From contig NC_064034.1 of assembly GCF_932526225.1 (NCBI RefSeq), positions 8,046,001 to 8,110,000 on the forward strand: a stretch of 64,000 bases of DNA, given 5' to 3'. The DNA is from Nematostella vectensis. Its lineage: Eukaryota; Cnidaria; Anthozoa; Actiniaria; Edwardsiidae. Each line of letters begins with the position of its first letter. The first letter of the stretch is position 1. The notes under the pieces were generated by a model, which worked only from the letters and a program-made list of their open reading frames with translations, was not told the DNA's origin and made no database searches. The translations under genes were made by a program, and so were the position numbers. Shown piece after piece: positions 1 through 12,278 of the stretch.

Positions 1-1229
1 GTTGTGCCTGCAGGAACATGGTATCCCCTAAGGATCAGGTCTTGTTCCATTCGACGGGGTAGAACTGCGACAATGGGATACATTCTCAGGGTCTCTTTGA
101 TCCAAGCTTTAAGGTAAGGCAGGCTTGAGAGGGTGTTCACAGTGATAGGTTCCCCAGGCTTGAGCACAGTGGAGACCTCGTGATGTAGTTTTTGCTGCTC
201 AGTGGGGTTTTGGCTCATCATATAGAGAACCCATAGCATTGTGTTTGAAGTCGTGTCGACGCCAGCGAATAGCAGATCGATGACGCTGGCTAGGAGATCA
301 TTCTCTGTGAGCTTACCACTGGAGAGAAGGAACCGGAAGAAATCGGGTTTATCTTCCGAACTCTCCAGTTCAGTTTTCATGAGTTCTATCTTCTTCTCCT
401 CCACAAGAGCTCCAGTGTATTCATACATCGTATCCATGCTTTGGATAAATCTCTTGTAGGTGGGAGTCTCGTATATTTTATGGAACCATTGTGGGATCAA
501 CAACAGAGAGGAGATACATGAAAAAAAATCACCAACAGCATCAATGAACGCTTGTGCATCCGGATCCACGTGATCGTCGAGACAGCCGAACCGTTTATCG
601 AACAAAACCGTCGAGATATTTTCAAATGACCAACGAAACAACTCGTTTTCGAGATCATGAACTTCGTACTCCTTCGGCGAGTTGGCAGGTCCTCGCAGTT
701 TATGTATCTTTATGAGAAATTCATTCGTAATGGCGTCAAAGGTTGGACAATAAGCGGCTACTTCGGGAGGTCGAAGCATTTTCTTGCTAAGCACAGTTCT
801 GTGTTTGTACCACTCCTCGCCAACTGCAAACGCGAGACCTGGAGGGACTTGTCTTAGCTGACGATATTGGTCTATCAACGGGAGGAGAGACCGCTTAGGA
901 AATTTAGATTCCGAGCGGAGCACCATTTGTACATCGTCGGGGTCACTGATGCTAACAACTGAACCCACTCCTGGCAACTCTTGGCGCAAGATTTTGCCGT
1001 ATTTTTCGAAGTTCTTCTTCTCCAAATTGAAAATTGCTTTGCCTAATGTTGTGCTTCTTGTCTCTAACAGTGTCTGCCAGGATGTGCCCAGTAGAGGGAG
1101 ACACGGAGGCCCAGGGATTTGGTCAAATGCTAGGATGGTTTCGGGTTTGTTTGTTGCGTTATTAACTGTGGTGAGACAGCGAAAAGCAGCCCTACTGCCC
1201 CTTCTGCATCCTTTTCTTGTAAGCAGCAT
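1..1229 (-). CDS. Cytochrome P450, mitochondrial clan type, 3' end beyond window
   Basis: The minus strand is open from an ATG at 1229 to the window edge, about 409 codons with no intron. The N-terminus is basic and hydroxylated (MLLTRKGCRRGSRAAF), as in a mitochondrial targeting peptide, and leads into the proline-rich hinge IPGPPCLPLLG. The I-helix oxygen-binding motif AGVDTTSNT lies near 240-275. The K-helix ExxR is present as KETLRMYP, and the last residues in the window are DLILRGYHVPAGT. The heme-binding FxxGxRxCxG segment must lie left of position 1. The family oxidises sterols, vitamin D-like or xenobiotic substrates with electrons from ferredoxin (adrenodoxin); the substrate here cannot be told. 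Lack of introns over 1.2 kb is unusual for this family but not unique. Confidence 0.9.
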   Translation of the reverse strand, partial: MLLTRKGCRRGSRAAFRCLTTVNNATNKPETILAFDQIPGPPCLPLLGTSWQTLLETRSTTLGKAIFNLEKKNFEKYGKILRQELPGVGSVVSISDPDDVQMVLRSESKFPKRSLLPLIDQYRQLRQVPPGLAFAVGEEWYKHRTVLSKKMLRPPEVAAYCPTFDAITNEFLIKIHKLRGPANSPKEYEVHDLENELFRWSFENISTVLFDKRFGCLDDHVDPDAQAFIDAVGDFFSCISSLLLIPQWFHKIYETPTYKRFIQSMDTMYEYTGALVEEKKIELMKTELESSEDKPDFFRFLLSSGKLTENDLLASVIDLLFAGVDTTSNTMLWVLYMMSQNPTEQQKLHHEVSTVLKPGEPITVNTLSSLPYLKAWIKETLRMYPIVAVLPRRMEQDLILRGYHVPAGT

Positions 1230-3956
1230 CTGGACGGAGTGCTGGTCACTATAAAGATCATAAATCACAGCATACGAATTGTACTATTGACATTGGCATT
1301 CGAGATAGGCATTATGCAAAACGAAAGAAAACAATTTAGGGCTCTTTGTTGTTGTGGATAGCGTGACAAATAAGCACATACAGCGTTTTGAATTCGTTTT
1401 GAATGTTCAAATTCTAAAACCACAGAGAGTAGGGTACAAACGGGACACTCCATGTGTGCGAGATTTGTTATTGAATATCAAAGACGATGCAATGTCTCTT
1501 ATATAAAAAAAGGGTTACGCTGTCTTGCGTCTGGTTATAGTCGATAAGTACAATATATTTCAATATTGCAACTTAGAATTTTTTCGTTGACGGCTTGAAA
1601 CTTCGAACAGAACCTTCGAGTAAACCGTTTATGCGACAAGCGTTTTGGTTTTTAAAATAAGCACATTGAATTTCTTCTTGGCGTACTTCAAGACACTCTT
1701 TTGAGATGTATACTAATATTTTTATATTAAAATCATTCCCTTCTAGTACAGGTTAATTTCTGTTAGTTTGTTTTTGTGTCAATTTTCTGTTTTGATTTAC
1801 GTGTCGTCAAGCATAATACGAACAAACGCGAACAAAAGAGCATTTTGTTTCGCAAAATAATAATAGTGCGGGGTCTCTCTCCTGATAAATTATAATAATC
1901 ATCATAAAATAACTAAGCGCGCTTTTCCAGTCCATAATAAATCGTTTGATGTCTGTATTTATATGTTTTATTCTTTTTTGGCACAAAATTCACTGAATAA
2001 TCCATTTCATTACATATCATAACAATAATACATATCAAAACATATCATAAACAGAAATTTACATGACTTGATGTTTTCCTCGAGAGCAAACATAGGGAAA
2101 AGGGGAGGTTTCAGAACATCACAATGATTCTCCAATTGATGTATCAAACTCTATAAAGCATAAACTAAAGAATTTGTGTCCGTCCTGTAAAGTGTAAATA
2201 TGGAAGTATCAATAACTATTAAAACAAAGAACGAGAGCTAAACTTTCAACGCTTTTTTCGAGATATAATAGATGACCTTAGCAGCACGTCGTTTCGGCCT
2301 TTGGCTCATCCGATCATTTACGTCCAGCTGAAACAGAAGGTGGCTTTAAAATACCCCATCAACAACAACAGTAACAGCAGCAATAGCAACAACAACAACA
2401 ACAACATCGTATTTCTCAACCAAGAGGATTACCACTACCCTGCACAATGTGTAGTTCCAATGGAGGGGATTGGAAACTCCCCAGGAATTTCTAGAGGGAG
2501 GAGGGGGCGGGAGCGGGAATGCCCGTTTTCCTTAACATTTACCGTATTTATTTTTTCCAGGGGGTTGGAAATTCGAGAGGGGTGGGGGTCATACCTTTAA
2601 TACCCTCAATGGGGGGGGGGGAGTATGGATATTTTTTTAAACTACACAATATGTGAATCACATTTCCTTCATCTTCTCCTTTCTCCCAAAATCCATTCCC
2701 CCCTCGAGGCCCTCCCCTTTCCCATCCCTTAAAATCAGCCCTGCTTTATCTTTAACACCTGGAAAACGCGTGATAAAACCAGTGAAGTTAGCGATTCACT
2801 TGGCGTTTTCCAGGCATTAAAGCGCTACAGTGATAAAACCAGTGAAGTAAGCGGATCCTTAGCGCGAGATAGAAACGTGAAATTAGCGATATTCACGCAC
2901 TTAAGTGGGGAAAGGAGTTCTATATTGCATGTCCCGTAAGCTCACCATTAACTCAAGACTTGCAGCAATTGTTTTTCATCCATTTGGAGCTCTTGTCACA
3001 TTCTCCCTAACTAGCCCAACCGCCGCATTTGGCGGTCCACTCGGCTTTATCCACGCATTTTGGCGCTACACACACAGATAGATAAAATAGGTAATGTTAT
3101 TTAGGCACTATATAGAGATATTGTGGGGTTAGAAACAAAAAAGTACAAAGTACGATTGGCGTTCCATAGGTGCGCCAATTAACAAAAATGCCTAAACATC
3201 TCAAAAGATGGGGTTCGGTCTATTCGCTCTACTGGCTAGGCGCGTAGCTAGGTGGCCATCAAAAAGATGTTCTTTTCTTTTTAAGGTATCGACCAATCAA
3301 TCGGCTAATCAGCAGCCATTATTGGGTTTGAAGCTATACGCGAGCGGGGTAGCAAGAGAAAGAGAGGGGAGGGGAAGTTGGAGGGACGTTCTTTGTGGGA
3401 CCCTGCATAGCCTTTTTCCAACATGGCGGCCGGTCAGCCGAGGGAGAGGGTCAGATTATCTGAATTTCATATCTATGCTTGTAAACTCTATCTCCTCCCA
3501 CACCCTCCCCAAACCACCCCTCTCCTAGCGCGGATCAATCAAAAGACCAAAATAGCAGAAATAGCCGCGTTATTTAACCAGAGTAATGAATAATGTCAAT
3601 CGGCTGGTAGCTTGTGTTGGTGCCAATAACTTACGTCCACAGACGAAGCTCTGTAGTTTGGATTCTTGAAACATTCTCCCTTTTTGCCCATTCATCACAC
3701 TTTAGGTTGATGTCTTTGCAAGGAGGAGGAGTCGTCGGTTTCGCTCTGGATGGGATAGAAAGGGATGAGTTATAGAGAGAGCAAACGGCCTTGGCACTGT
3801 ATCCTACGTTAGGCCCATTGAGGTGGGGACACGATGCCAACAATGTACTAGGGAACTCGAGCCATTGCGCATTAAAAAGCACCGAATGACTAAAGGTTAA
3901 GAGTGACCTTTGTTTTCGGAAACTACGCTGTATTGCACATAGTATACTGTGCTTAC
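1230..3956. other. Intergenic region without a supported gene
   Basis: The open frames here are short and lack domain signatures. The stretch holds a CAA/CAG-rich patch at 2355-2405 and a G-run near 2610. It also holds an inverted repeat (arms 2758-2769 and 2803-2814, core CTGGAAAACGC), and the phrase GATAAAACCAGTGAAGT occurs twice, near 2771 and 2832, which suggests an old repeat. Confidence 0.5.
1499..1508 (-). promoter_or_regulatory. Possible TATA box of the P450 gene
   Basis: On the minus strand the sequence reads TTTTTATATAAGAG about 270 bp upstream of the P450 ATG. The match to a TATA box is good, but the distance implies a long or spliced 5' leader and AT-rich matches are common here. 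Confidence 0.25.
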
Positions 3957-4631
3957 GGATAGGTGTTGGGCATTTTCCAGGATCGGTGTAAATGTCATCG
4001 AGCGCAATCACGCCTTGCTCGTTACGGTCGTTACCAACTGCCTCAAACGTGAGCTGAAAATGCAAATGAAAATAAAAGGAGAATGATTTAGACAGACAGA
4101 AGGCAGAAAAAAAAAGGAAAGACAGAGTCGAAGAGAAGGATTTGATAAATACAAAGCGTCAAGGAAACCAATCAAAAGGACACTGAAGATCGTATTACCT
4201 TGAAATATTCCCCGGGGATATCCAGGTTAGCCAACCCCAGGTGCCACTCCCTGTCCCGTACGTTTTCCGTGTGATACTGGCTGTGAAATATCCACCAGGA
4301 CTTGCCGTCCCTTTTCGTGATCCGCACCCTAAGTTCTCCCACAGACTTCCCATCCATGTTGTAGTAGAATTACAGACGCTTGGGTCCATGCCCTCCCATC
4401 ATCGGGCTGACGAGGAGGGTTGGTTCCTTAGGGTTGACCTCGGTGGACATTTCAAGGTATTTTCCTAGGTGAAAAACACGGAAGACGTGTTATTTCATTA
4501 TCCTTTTCTTATTAAGACAATCAAAGCTGTTGTTTATAAAATCTGGCGATGATTTCAGCATTGTGTCACCTACTGCCCTGGTAATGGGAAAAGTGTCCAA
4601 CTTACTCACTTCTTCGAATGGCCTACCTGTA

Positions 4632-4676
4632 GTCTCGGACAAGTAAAGTCGGACGAGTAAAGTCGGACAAGTCAAG
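4632..4676. repeat. Short tandem repeat (14 bp unit)
   Basis: The phrase GGACAAGTAAAGTC recurs about three times with small changes inside a pseudogene intron. Confidence 0.6.
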
Positions 4677-4869
4677 TCTGGTCTGATATCCCCATTCTAC
4701 CTAGTAGACTCCCGTCTTATCAAGGCTTTTCTGTAGGTTCTGTATTTTTGAGAGGCTCGTGAGAAAGGTAGATTAAAAGGTAGAGGTAGATTAATACCGC
4801 ATCTTTTGGATGAAAACGTAAACTGTTCTGCATTGTTAATTGACTGATGGTACCATGGAGATAGCGTGC

Positions 4870-7150
4870 TTGCCCGGAGAGAGCGCGCCGAACTTGTAGA
4901 GCTCGGTTGTTGAAAGTAAAAGCTCAGTGTTGTATTTAGAATAGCGCTCAGAATTGTGTCTTCAGGGCTTGACCTCGGAAAAAGCGATCACTATGCTGTT
5001 CTTATTAAACCTATTGGGGCGTTGGGAACAATAAAGTCTTCTACGGAAACTATTAGTAGACGAGATATGAGACCTAGTTGCATGGACGCATTTGGGCGTT
5101 GGATTACTGGATACAATTGGAGCTATGTATTGGACGCACCTACTGCAGATGCGAAATGCCGTCTACTATATAGTGTCTTGCAAAATGCCGTTGATATATA
5201 TTTTCCAGCTAAATCGATCAAAGTGTGCCTAACAGACAAGCCTTGGGTCTCGAGTAGGCTCAAAGGCCTGGTTACCAAACGACAAAGGGCTCTACGGATA
5301 CATGGAAAAGACTCTCCCATTTTTAAACGAATCCGTAACAGTGTTAAAGAACTAGTAAAGAACTGTAAGCATAATTATTATAGCGCGAAAGTCGCTTCGT
5401 TAAAGGACACTAACATCTCACGGTGGTGGTGTGAGGTGAAAGCTATTGGGGGATTGTCTAGCACATCTGAATGGTGGCACCAACTATTGAGTGAAGACAC
5501 TCCCACCATAGAGTCACTCTGTGATCAGTTTAATAATCTCCTATACAGCTTAACGTCACACTTTGCCCCACTCGATATCAGTAGTCTGGCGGATGAAAAC
5601 CTCTATGTCCCCCCTGGGTTCCTTGTCACTGATGAGAAGGCGTATAAAGCTCTGCGCTCAATCAAATCAAACAAGTCCCCTGGCCCAGATCAAGTGCCGT
5701 CGCGAGTTTGGAAAGAGTTTGCATTTGAACTAGCTCCGATTGTGAGTGATTTGTACAACAGCTCTCTCAGAGAAGGGCGTGTTCCAGAGATCTTGAAGAC
5801 ATCCCTGGTCATTCCTACTCCCAAGGTCACCCCACCCAAGACAGTTGAGGATGATCTCAGACCAATTACTCTTACGTCACCGTTGGCCAAAATTCTAGAG
5901 GGCTTCACTCTCGAACACCTGATGAATCAAGTTGCAGAGAACCTGGACATTAAGCAGTTTTCGATGCCAGGCAGATCAACAACACATGCCTTAGTTTATA
6001 TGCTCCATATTATACTAGCTGCCTTAGACAAAGGTAATTGCTTTATAAGAGTGTTCTTTGCAGACTTTTCTAAAGGTTTTGATTTGGTTGATCATAATGC
6101 ATTAGTGAACGAAATGAAACTGCTTAACGTTCATAATGTAATTATAAGGTGGATCTGCTGTTTTCTCTCAAATAGGCCTCAACGTGTAAGAGTAGGCAAT
6201 GCATTGTCATCTGTAGTTGTTTCCAATGGGGGTATTCCCCAGGGCACGAAATCGGCTCCGCTTTTGTTTGCAATCTTAGTCAACCGTATGCTTGCAAGGT
6301 GGCCTAATAGAGTTAAATATGTTGACGATACCACCGTATTTGAAATTGTTCCAAGATGCTCTCCCAGTTACATACAATTTATTGTTAATGATATCAAGGA
6401 ATATGCGTCATCAAGGGGAATGCGTCTGAACCCCAAGAAATGCAAAGAGCTTCAGATCAATTTCTTAAAGTACCAACCTTCTGTCCCCCAAAGATTAATC
6501 CTAGGGAGCGCAGTTGTTGAGTAAGTTGAATATTACAAGCTATTAGGTGTACATATATCAGCAGATCTGTCATGGAATGTTCACGTTGACCACATTGTTA
6601 AGAAGGCTAGCAAGCGCCTCTATGCCCTCAGGGTACTCAGGAAGGCAGGTGTCCAGCAGTCAGATATGGTTCTTATCTATTGCTCGTTAATTCGGTCAGT
6701 CCTTGAGTACGCTGCTCCTGTCTGGGCCTCCCTTCCTGAGTACCTTGCAGAGCTTATCGAAACAGTACAACGAAAAGCTATTCGAATAATCTACCCTTGC
6801 CTTAGCTATGAATCAGGGCTCAAAGTAGCAAAAATGGACTCACTTACAGTCCGCAGAGCAGAACTGTGCCGTCGATTCATGGCTAAAGCAAGATGCACTG
6901 AGCCTATAAAATATATAATACAATCTGGGACTGAGGTCGCCCATGGTTATTCGCTAAGGGGGGGTTGCAGCCGTTTGGATAAATCAGTTGGTGTAACTGA
7001 AAGGTATAATAACTTTATCACAATTCGTTTCCAGTAGTTATTCCAGTATTTATTTATACATTGTTAAGTGTAGTGTGCATCGGCCGACATACTGTAATTT
7101 AGCTTATGCTACAAAAGTATGAATAAACGATTATTATTATTATTATTATG
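4870..7150 (+). mobile_element. 5'-truncated CR1/L2-type non-LTR retrotransposon
   Basis: The stretch contains the last residues of an endonuclease domain (SDHYAVL), a reverse transcriptase and its C-terminal region, then a short 3' UTR ending in a TTATTA microsatellite at about 7129-7149. A 3' tail of this kind is typical of CR1/L2 clades. It sits in the intron that splits the MAM domain of the minus-strand pseudogene. The left edge is uncertain because the element is truncated and no target duplication was recognised. Confidence 0.85.
4956..7037 (+). pseudogene. LINE ORF2 fragment: reverse transcriptase with one nonsense codon
   Basis: The frame is open from about 4956 to 6524 and continues in the same frame to 7037 after a single TAA at 6522-6524. 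Reverse transcriptase blocks are seen in order: NKSPGPDQVPSRVWK, FADFSKGFDLVDHN, GIPQGTKSAPLLF and the catalytic YVDDTTVF. The downstream part has the LGVHISADLSW and SVLEYAAPVW motifs shared by CR1/L2/Rex-like elements. The ATG-initiated N-terminus with the apurinic endonuclease is missing, so this copy cannot move by itself. Apart from the stop the frame is well preserved, which points to a fairly recent insertion. Confidence 0.88.
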
Positions 7151-8650
7151 ACATAAACTTTGAACCCCGTGTGGTGCTGTGAACCATTGCTTCACAGCTA
7201 AGACCAAACTCCCTCTCTCATCCTATCTACGCATGCAATTTTCTAAAACACGCAAAAGTTAAGCTTCAATGATATCTCCTCTCCTTCACTCTGAAAGCAA
7301 GAGCGGGTTGAAGGTGTTTCTTATTACTATCCGAACCATTGACGCCCCCCTTTTGTCTAAGGTTAACCTTCTCTTTATTCAATCAATCATGAAATCGATC
7401 ATCTCTTGATCACGTGGTTTTACCTACCGTTTCCACGGTATGGTCTCCTTTGGGGCCTGGATTCGAGTAAAACGATCCGATTCTCCAAGGAAACCGCCCA
7501 CCCCCTATTCGCCATCTTCCGGTGTTGCCATCGAATTGAGTGCCGTAATAACCCGTGATAAGGATAACCTAGAATTTTAAAAGCTTTATAACTCAGATAA
7601 CCGAAACTTGCATCGTAAATCTTACAGAGTAAAATCACCATTTACAAAATAGCAGATGATAAGTTTCCACCCCCAACAAACATATATATAGTAGAGGGTA
7701 GTAAAGAGTATTTTTATAATTCGTGATTGGTCTTAAATAAAATCCGTGATTAGTGAAAAGCCTAAAAATAAAATCGTGAATCGTGATCGAGTACTCTATC
7801 TGTTCCGTGATTGGGGTATTTTTACTTTCGTGACTCGTGATTTTGCATGGCCAAATTCATGAAATGTGACCATAGTCACCTAGAATAATTAAAACACGGA
7901 ATTCATGTAACGAGAGCGACTGCAAAACAGTGTTCAACTTGACAGGTGCTGTAGTACAATCACTCAGCATCGATTGTAACGGTTTTTTCGCGTCACGATT
8001 TTTACATTTATAGGTAGAAGTAAACATTGATGTCATTGTGTGTAAGTGTAACTGCTAATTACAAAAAAAGCTAATTACAAACTTTTAAAACAAATAAGCT
8101 TCATACGTACTCTTCTTGTCTTCCTGCTGTAACTTACCGGCGTTACACCGACCCTTGGTGCATTTTGACGTATCGTTATCGCTCCCGGGACACTTGGTTC
8201 CAAGCGGGTTATCACACTCCCGCTTACGTGTCCTAGTGCCCGTGCCGCACTGACTTACAAGCTCCCCAGGGTCCCCAGTCCCCCCAGCCAGCATCGATCG
8301 GCCCTGGGCATGAAATATTAGATCATTTTTAAGGAAAAGGTATAAGGGGCTTGTAGTTAATTGTCAGTAATAATTACGAGGATGGTAAATATTTTGATGG
8401 ACGGGATATCAATAATGATACTATTAATTTCTATAGTCTTACTGATGATATAATATTGTCATGAAGAAGATGTGAGTGTTGATGATGGCAATAACTCTTA
8501 TGATCTTATGATGTTGATTATTGTGATGTTATGTCTTACGTTTCTATTAACAAGGGCTCATTATGACGGTGTTGATGTTAAATGCTGTCCATCGTCTTGA
8601 TGTTGATGACTATGGTGATGGTGACGATTATTTTGATTCTTCGTGATTCT

Positions 8651-9460
8651 TTCCCTGCTAGCAGAGGCCTCTTTTCTCTGTATTTCGCTGTGCTTGCGTT
8701 CGCGAGGAAAAGAGACCTCTGCCATGGGTCGAAACTGTTTTCGTTGCGCATGAGTGTGCGTTTCTAAACGATCGCGCTTGACGTGCCAAAACCCGTACCA
8801 TCGCGCGAAAGCTGCGAATATGCTAATATGCTTTGCATGGGTTTATTCTCAAATTATGAATCAAACTCCGGTTACTTCTCCCCTTCGAAAACAAAAACAA
8901 CTGTTCAATATCAATCACCTAAAACGTCACTGAAAAGATTGAACAGCAAACGCAGCAAAGACGAGTTTTGTCTTGTTTGTGGCATAAACTTCAAGACATC
9001 TGGGCAGGCGAGTTTCTTCAATGTAAATATCGCACAGTTGGACCCGAAGAAAATGTTACAAAAAATTTGTTAACTTAGATCAGCTAATTCCAGAAGAATA
9101 TGCTGCAAAACCTGTAAACGGAAGATTGACTCGTTAGTCAAAAGAGAGAAAATTCTGAATGAAGATAAGGCATTGAATGGCTACTTTTATAATTCGTCGC
9201 GTGATATTTCTACGGAGGACGCCGTTTCGAATGCTGGCTTATTATCCCGCAGCGGATATACGCTTCACGCATGCGCTAGTCGTTGTGGGCTCAAATAGTG
9301 GCCAGTAATTAATTAACGGAGCATGCGCTCTGGATCTCCCGTCCACGATCGTGGACGGCGGTTTGATCAAACGAACTTGCGACCCATGGCAGAGGTATCT
9401 TTTCCTCGCGAACTCCAGCCAAGCGAAATACAGAGAAAAGACGCCTCTGCTAGCAGGGAA
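8651..9460. mobile_element. Non-autonomous DNA transposon with 9-bp target duplication, possibly MULE-like
   Basis: The ends are inverted copies starting TTCCCTGCTAGCAGAGGC. About 80 bp of each end match with a few changes. The element is flanked by a perfect 9-bp direct repeat CGTGATTCT at 8642-8650 and 9461-9469. Long terminal repeats plus a 9-bp duplication fit the Mutator superfamily best; Merlin (8-9 bp) remains possible. No transposase is present. It lies between two TSP1 blocks of the astacin-like pseudogene. Confidence 0.85.
8783..9260 (+). pseudogene. Coding remnant with CxxC zinc-binding pairs inside the transposon
   Basis: An open frame from 8783 to 9073 carries DEFCLVCGINF, and after a frame change near 9070 similar coding-like sequence goes on with CCKTCKRKIDSLVKREK. 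Paired CxxC motifs of this spacing suggest one zinc-binding domain broken by a frameshift. It may derive from a transposon accessory protein or a captured host exon. I do not recognise the family. Confidence 0.45.
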
Positions 9461-9821
9461 CGTGATTCTATATTAGTATATATAACTATTCTAGTATTAA
9501 ACTGCCTACTAAACTCTCCTATAATGGCTTTACTTATCACATTCGCTTAGCGCACGTCTTTTGTGTCAGTCTGAAGACCATCAGAGTCGGCCCCTGGGCA
9601 GTAGCGTGCCATAGCGGCCTTACTGTCACCCACGCCAACACAGAAACGCTGCCGCACCCGCTGACATTGCCAGTTACAGTAGGGTGTCCAGCTGGTCCAT
9701 GTGGTGTATCCGGTGTGTCCAACTGAAAAGAACAATAAGTCATGGCTTGCAAGAAAGAATTGCCGAGAAAGAAGAAAGCAATCTTAACTTTTTTTCATCT
9801 TATCACGAGTAGGGAAGTAAG

Positions 9822-9985
9822 GGGGGGGGGGGGGGGGGGTGCGAAAACCGCACAAAAAAAAAACGCACAGAACGGCGCCAAAAATAGCAAAACCGTAAAA
9901 ATAGGTCAATAATCGTAAACCGCACAGTCAAGAGAAACCGCAATACAAAAACCGCGCCAGATTTAAGGCAAAACCGCATCACCTT
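9822..9985. repeat. Poly-G tract followed by degenerate A-rich CCGCA repeat
   Basis: A G-run of about 18 bases is followed by irregular repeats of AAAACCGCA. It is similar in style to the A-rich repeat at 37080-37760, but not clearly the same unit. Confidence 0.6.
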
Positions 9986-10445
9986 CTATCACCTGACACT
10001 GAAGGCTCTTATTTAACAGATTTTAGAAAACATTGAACATGCTCTGCGAACCCTCGCCGACTCTTTGCATCACCTGAATCACCATCTGGTTTCCGATCAA
10101 ATGCCTTGAAGCGATTTTATTGGCCAACGCTGACCTCTCCGCGAGTTGATGACCAATCGCGCGTCAAGTGTAAAAACAATAACCCCTTTCTGTTTGCTTA
10201 CGTTGGCGAGTTCTTGCAGTCGTAAAGGATGTTGATAGCGAGTTTGTCCAGATCGCTAAACTCTTCTTCACTTCTTCCAAACTTTCGTTCCTTCCCATCC
10301 GCTCTCACTATGGATCGTGCACCGTTCCTCGTGAAAGACTTGGCGCTATTATATATAGTGCATGAGACTCTCATAGTCGTAGGGAATGTTCCTAGTGTCA
10401 ATGTCGTAATGTGGGTAACGCTTGAATTCGCTGTGTCTATCTGCA

Positions 10446-10619
<174 letters not shown>

Positions 10620-10689
10620 TGATATCAAACTGATTGATATCAAAAGTGTACTCAGGATTGGCTGAGGGTAAGTTTTCTTGTCTCTATCG

Positions 10690-12278
10690 TTCGTGGGTAC
10701 TCATCTAAAAATAGCCTTGTTCTTGTCGATCCACTCACGAGATAAAAGACAGATCTGGGCGCCTGTGTCCCACAGAGCTTTTGACGCTTTGCCATTTATC
10801 AGACACTCAATCTCGCACTTACTGCCCACTAATCACGCTACAGTGTCTCTCTGTTTAGGTGTTAAATGGCTCTCAAACCATACATCATCTTCTTTGACTG
10901 GTACATTGGTGTCCACTTCAGAAATATTTGCCAATCTGCGGGACGCTGGATCTCGTCCGCCTACTGTCTGTCCCTCGACGTTAGCCTTCTCCCGTCTTCC
11001 AGCATCGGTCTTCGGCATCCTCGTGCAAAATGTCCTCCACTTCCACACTTCCAGCAATGGTCGCAGGACAGGCCGTTTCCCTCTTCGCGGCACTTCATAC
11101 ATCCTCTTGGTCTACGGACTTGCTCGACGTTCCTCTCCTCGTTCTTTTGACTTCCCCCTTAAAACTGGTCCTTTATTGCTGAAACCTCTGCCTGCAGGGC
11201 ACAGACCGCTGACATCAACTGGATTTCTCCCTCTGTCGCTGATTGGGAGTCGTTTCCCCGTCCGTCCCGCTTCCGTTCCAGTTCCTGATTTTCCACGCGT
11301 TGTTCTTGCATGGAAGCTAACTCGGCTCTAAGAGCATTGACCGCTGCCCATACGCTATCGTCACGCCCCTTGTTCGCCCCTGGTGTCTTTACTTCACAGA
11401 AGGGCTGTGATTGATTTCGTTCGCCGCAATTTTCTGACGAGGGACTAGTTTGCTTTGTCTGTCTTTCTCTGTCGTCATGGCAATACTCATTTCTTGAAGC
11501 AGGGTTTCGTCAGTGGTGTTCGTGTCTTTGAGAAAAGGACGCAATTTCATCCTGATCGTGTCGTCTCGAAGTCCAGTTTCTAACGAATGCAAAACCAGGT
11601 TTTGTACTAGATGAGGGTCGTATCGGACCTGGCTATCTGCAGCGGCCGAACTGAACAGTAGCCGTTGGCGAATTTCGAGAGCGCGCACAAGAAAGTTTTG
11701 CGCGTCCTCATTTTGTCGCTGAGCTAAAGTGGCTAGTTGCTGATGCAGTTCGATTGCGCTGCGCTCGTGAAAATGAGAGCGGAGTATCTGCCTGAGCTGG
11801 GCCAAAGTCAAATCAGTTTTACTTTCCAGGTAGCTGCGGAGATACATCCCCGGGGTCATTGCCTTTATTACCGCTTCGATAATTTCGTGTTCAGAATATC
11901 CTTTAGCAAGTCCGCTTTCGATTTGGCGAGCTAAATTACTGAAAGTTATTTTGTCCTTTTGTCCGTTTTCGCCGATCTGGCCAACAATTTTAAACTCGCT
12001 ATGAAATAACGCTATCAAATGTTGGTTGATTGGGCATAATCAAGCTTCAATTGATTAAGATTATTCGGCCCCGTATTAATTGCGGACACAGTTCCCAAAT
12101 TGATTTTACTGGTGGACGGCTTTTCAGCGTTTATTTGTCCTTTAATTTCTTCTAGTAATGAAGCACCATCCTCGCTTTCAAATGTGTATTCCAGAAATTT
12201 ATTAACCTCCTTTACTAGGCCCAAACGGCTTTGTGATTCTCCGCGGTTTTGTAGTCCAAAACGCGCCGCAAAACCCAC
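10690..12278 (-). pseudogene. Retroviral-like gag-pro remnant
   Basis: On the minus strand a gag-like helical protein runs from 12278 to about 11389, with a frame change near 12015. Further down, in another frame, comes a zinc knuckle CWKCGSGGHFARGC (11015-11056), then a retropepsin active site ALWDTGAQICLLS (about 10740-10775). The coding is split by several frameshifts and stops and ends at about 10690; no reverse transcriptase, RNase H or integrase follows. This is the 5' part of an LTR element (Ty3/Gypsy-like or related). No long terminal repeat was identified, and a position at 12300-13050 is only a guess. Confidence 0.75.

Larger units (their letters stand above)
3957..10440 (-). pseudogene. 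Decayed astacin-TSP1-MAM domain gene
   Basis: Six exon-like blocks run in order on the minus strand. 10202-10440 is the C-terminal half of an astacin catalytic domain (IPYDYESLMHY, then AKSFTRNG). 9547-9722 is TSP1-like (WTSW, paired Cys). 8138-8304 is a TSP1 repeat (GDWGPWGAC, then QCGTGTRTRKREC). 7424-7580, 4199-4464 and 3957-4053 together make one MAM domain ending in GVIALDDIYTDPGKCP. Splice sites and phases agree for the MAM blocks. Lesions: a 4-bp TA expansion shifts frame in the astacin block near 10347-10356, the TSP1 block changes frame after GAC near 8240, and an in-frame TAA stands at 4370-4372 in the MAM block. The zinc site HExxHxxGxxH is not seen; a microsatellite and gag remnant start just beyond 10440. 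The intact family members are secreted zinc metalloproteases. Three separate lesions make sequencing error an unlikely explanation. Confidence 0.75.

Noticed and set aside
949-1254. Open frame on the plus strand
   Set aside because: It is antisense to the well-supported P450 coding frame and has no domain.
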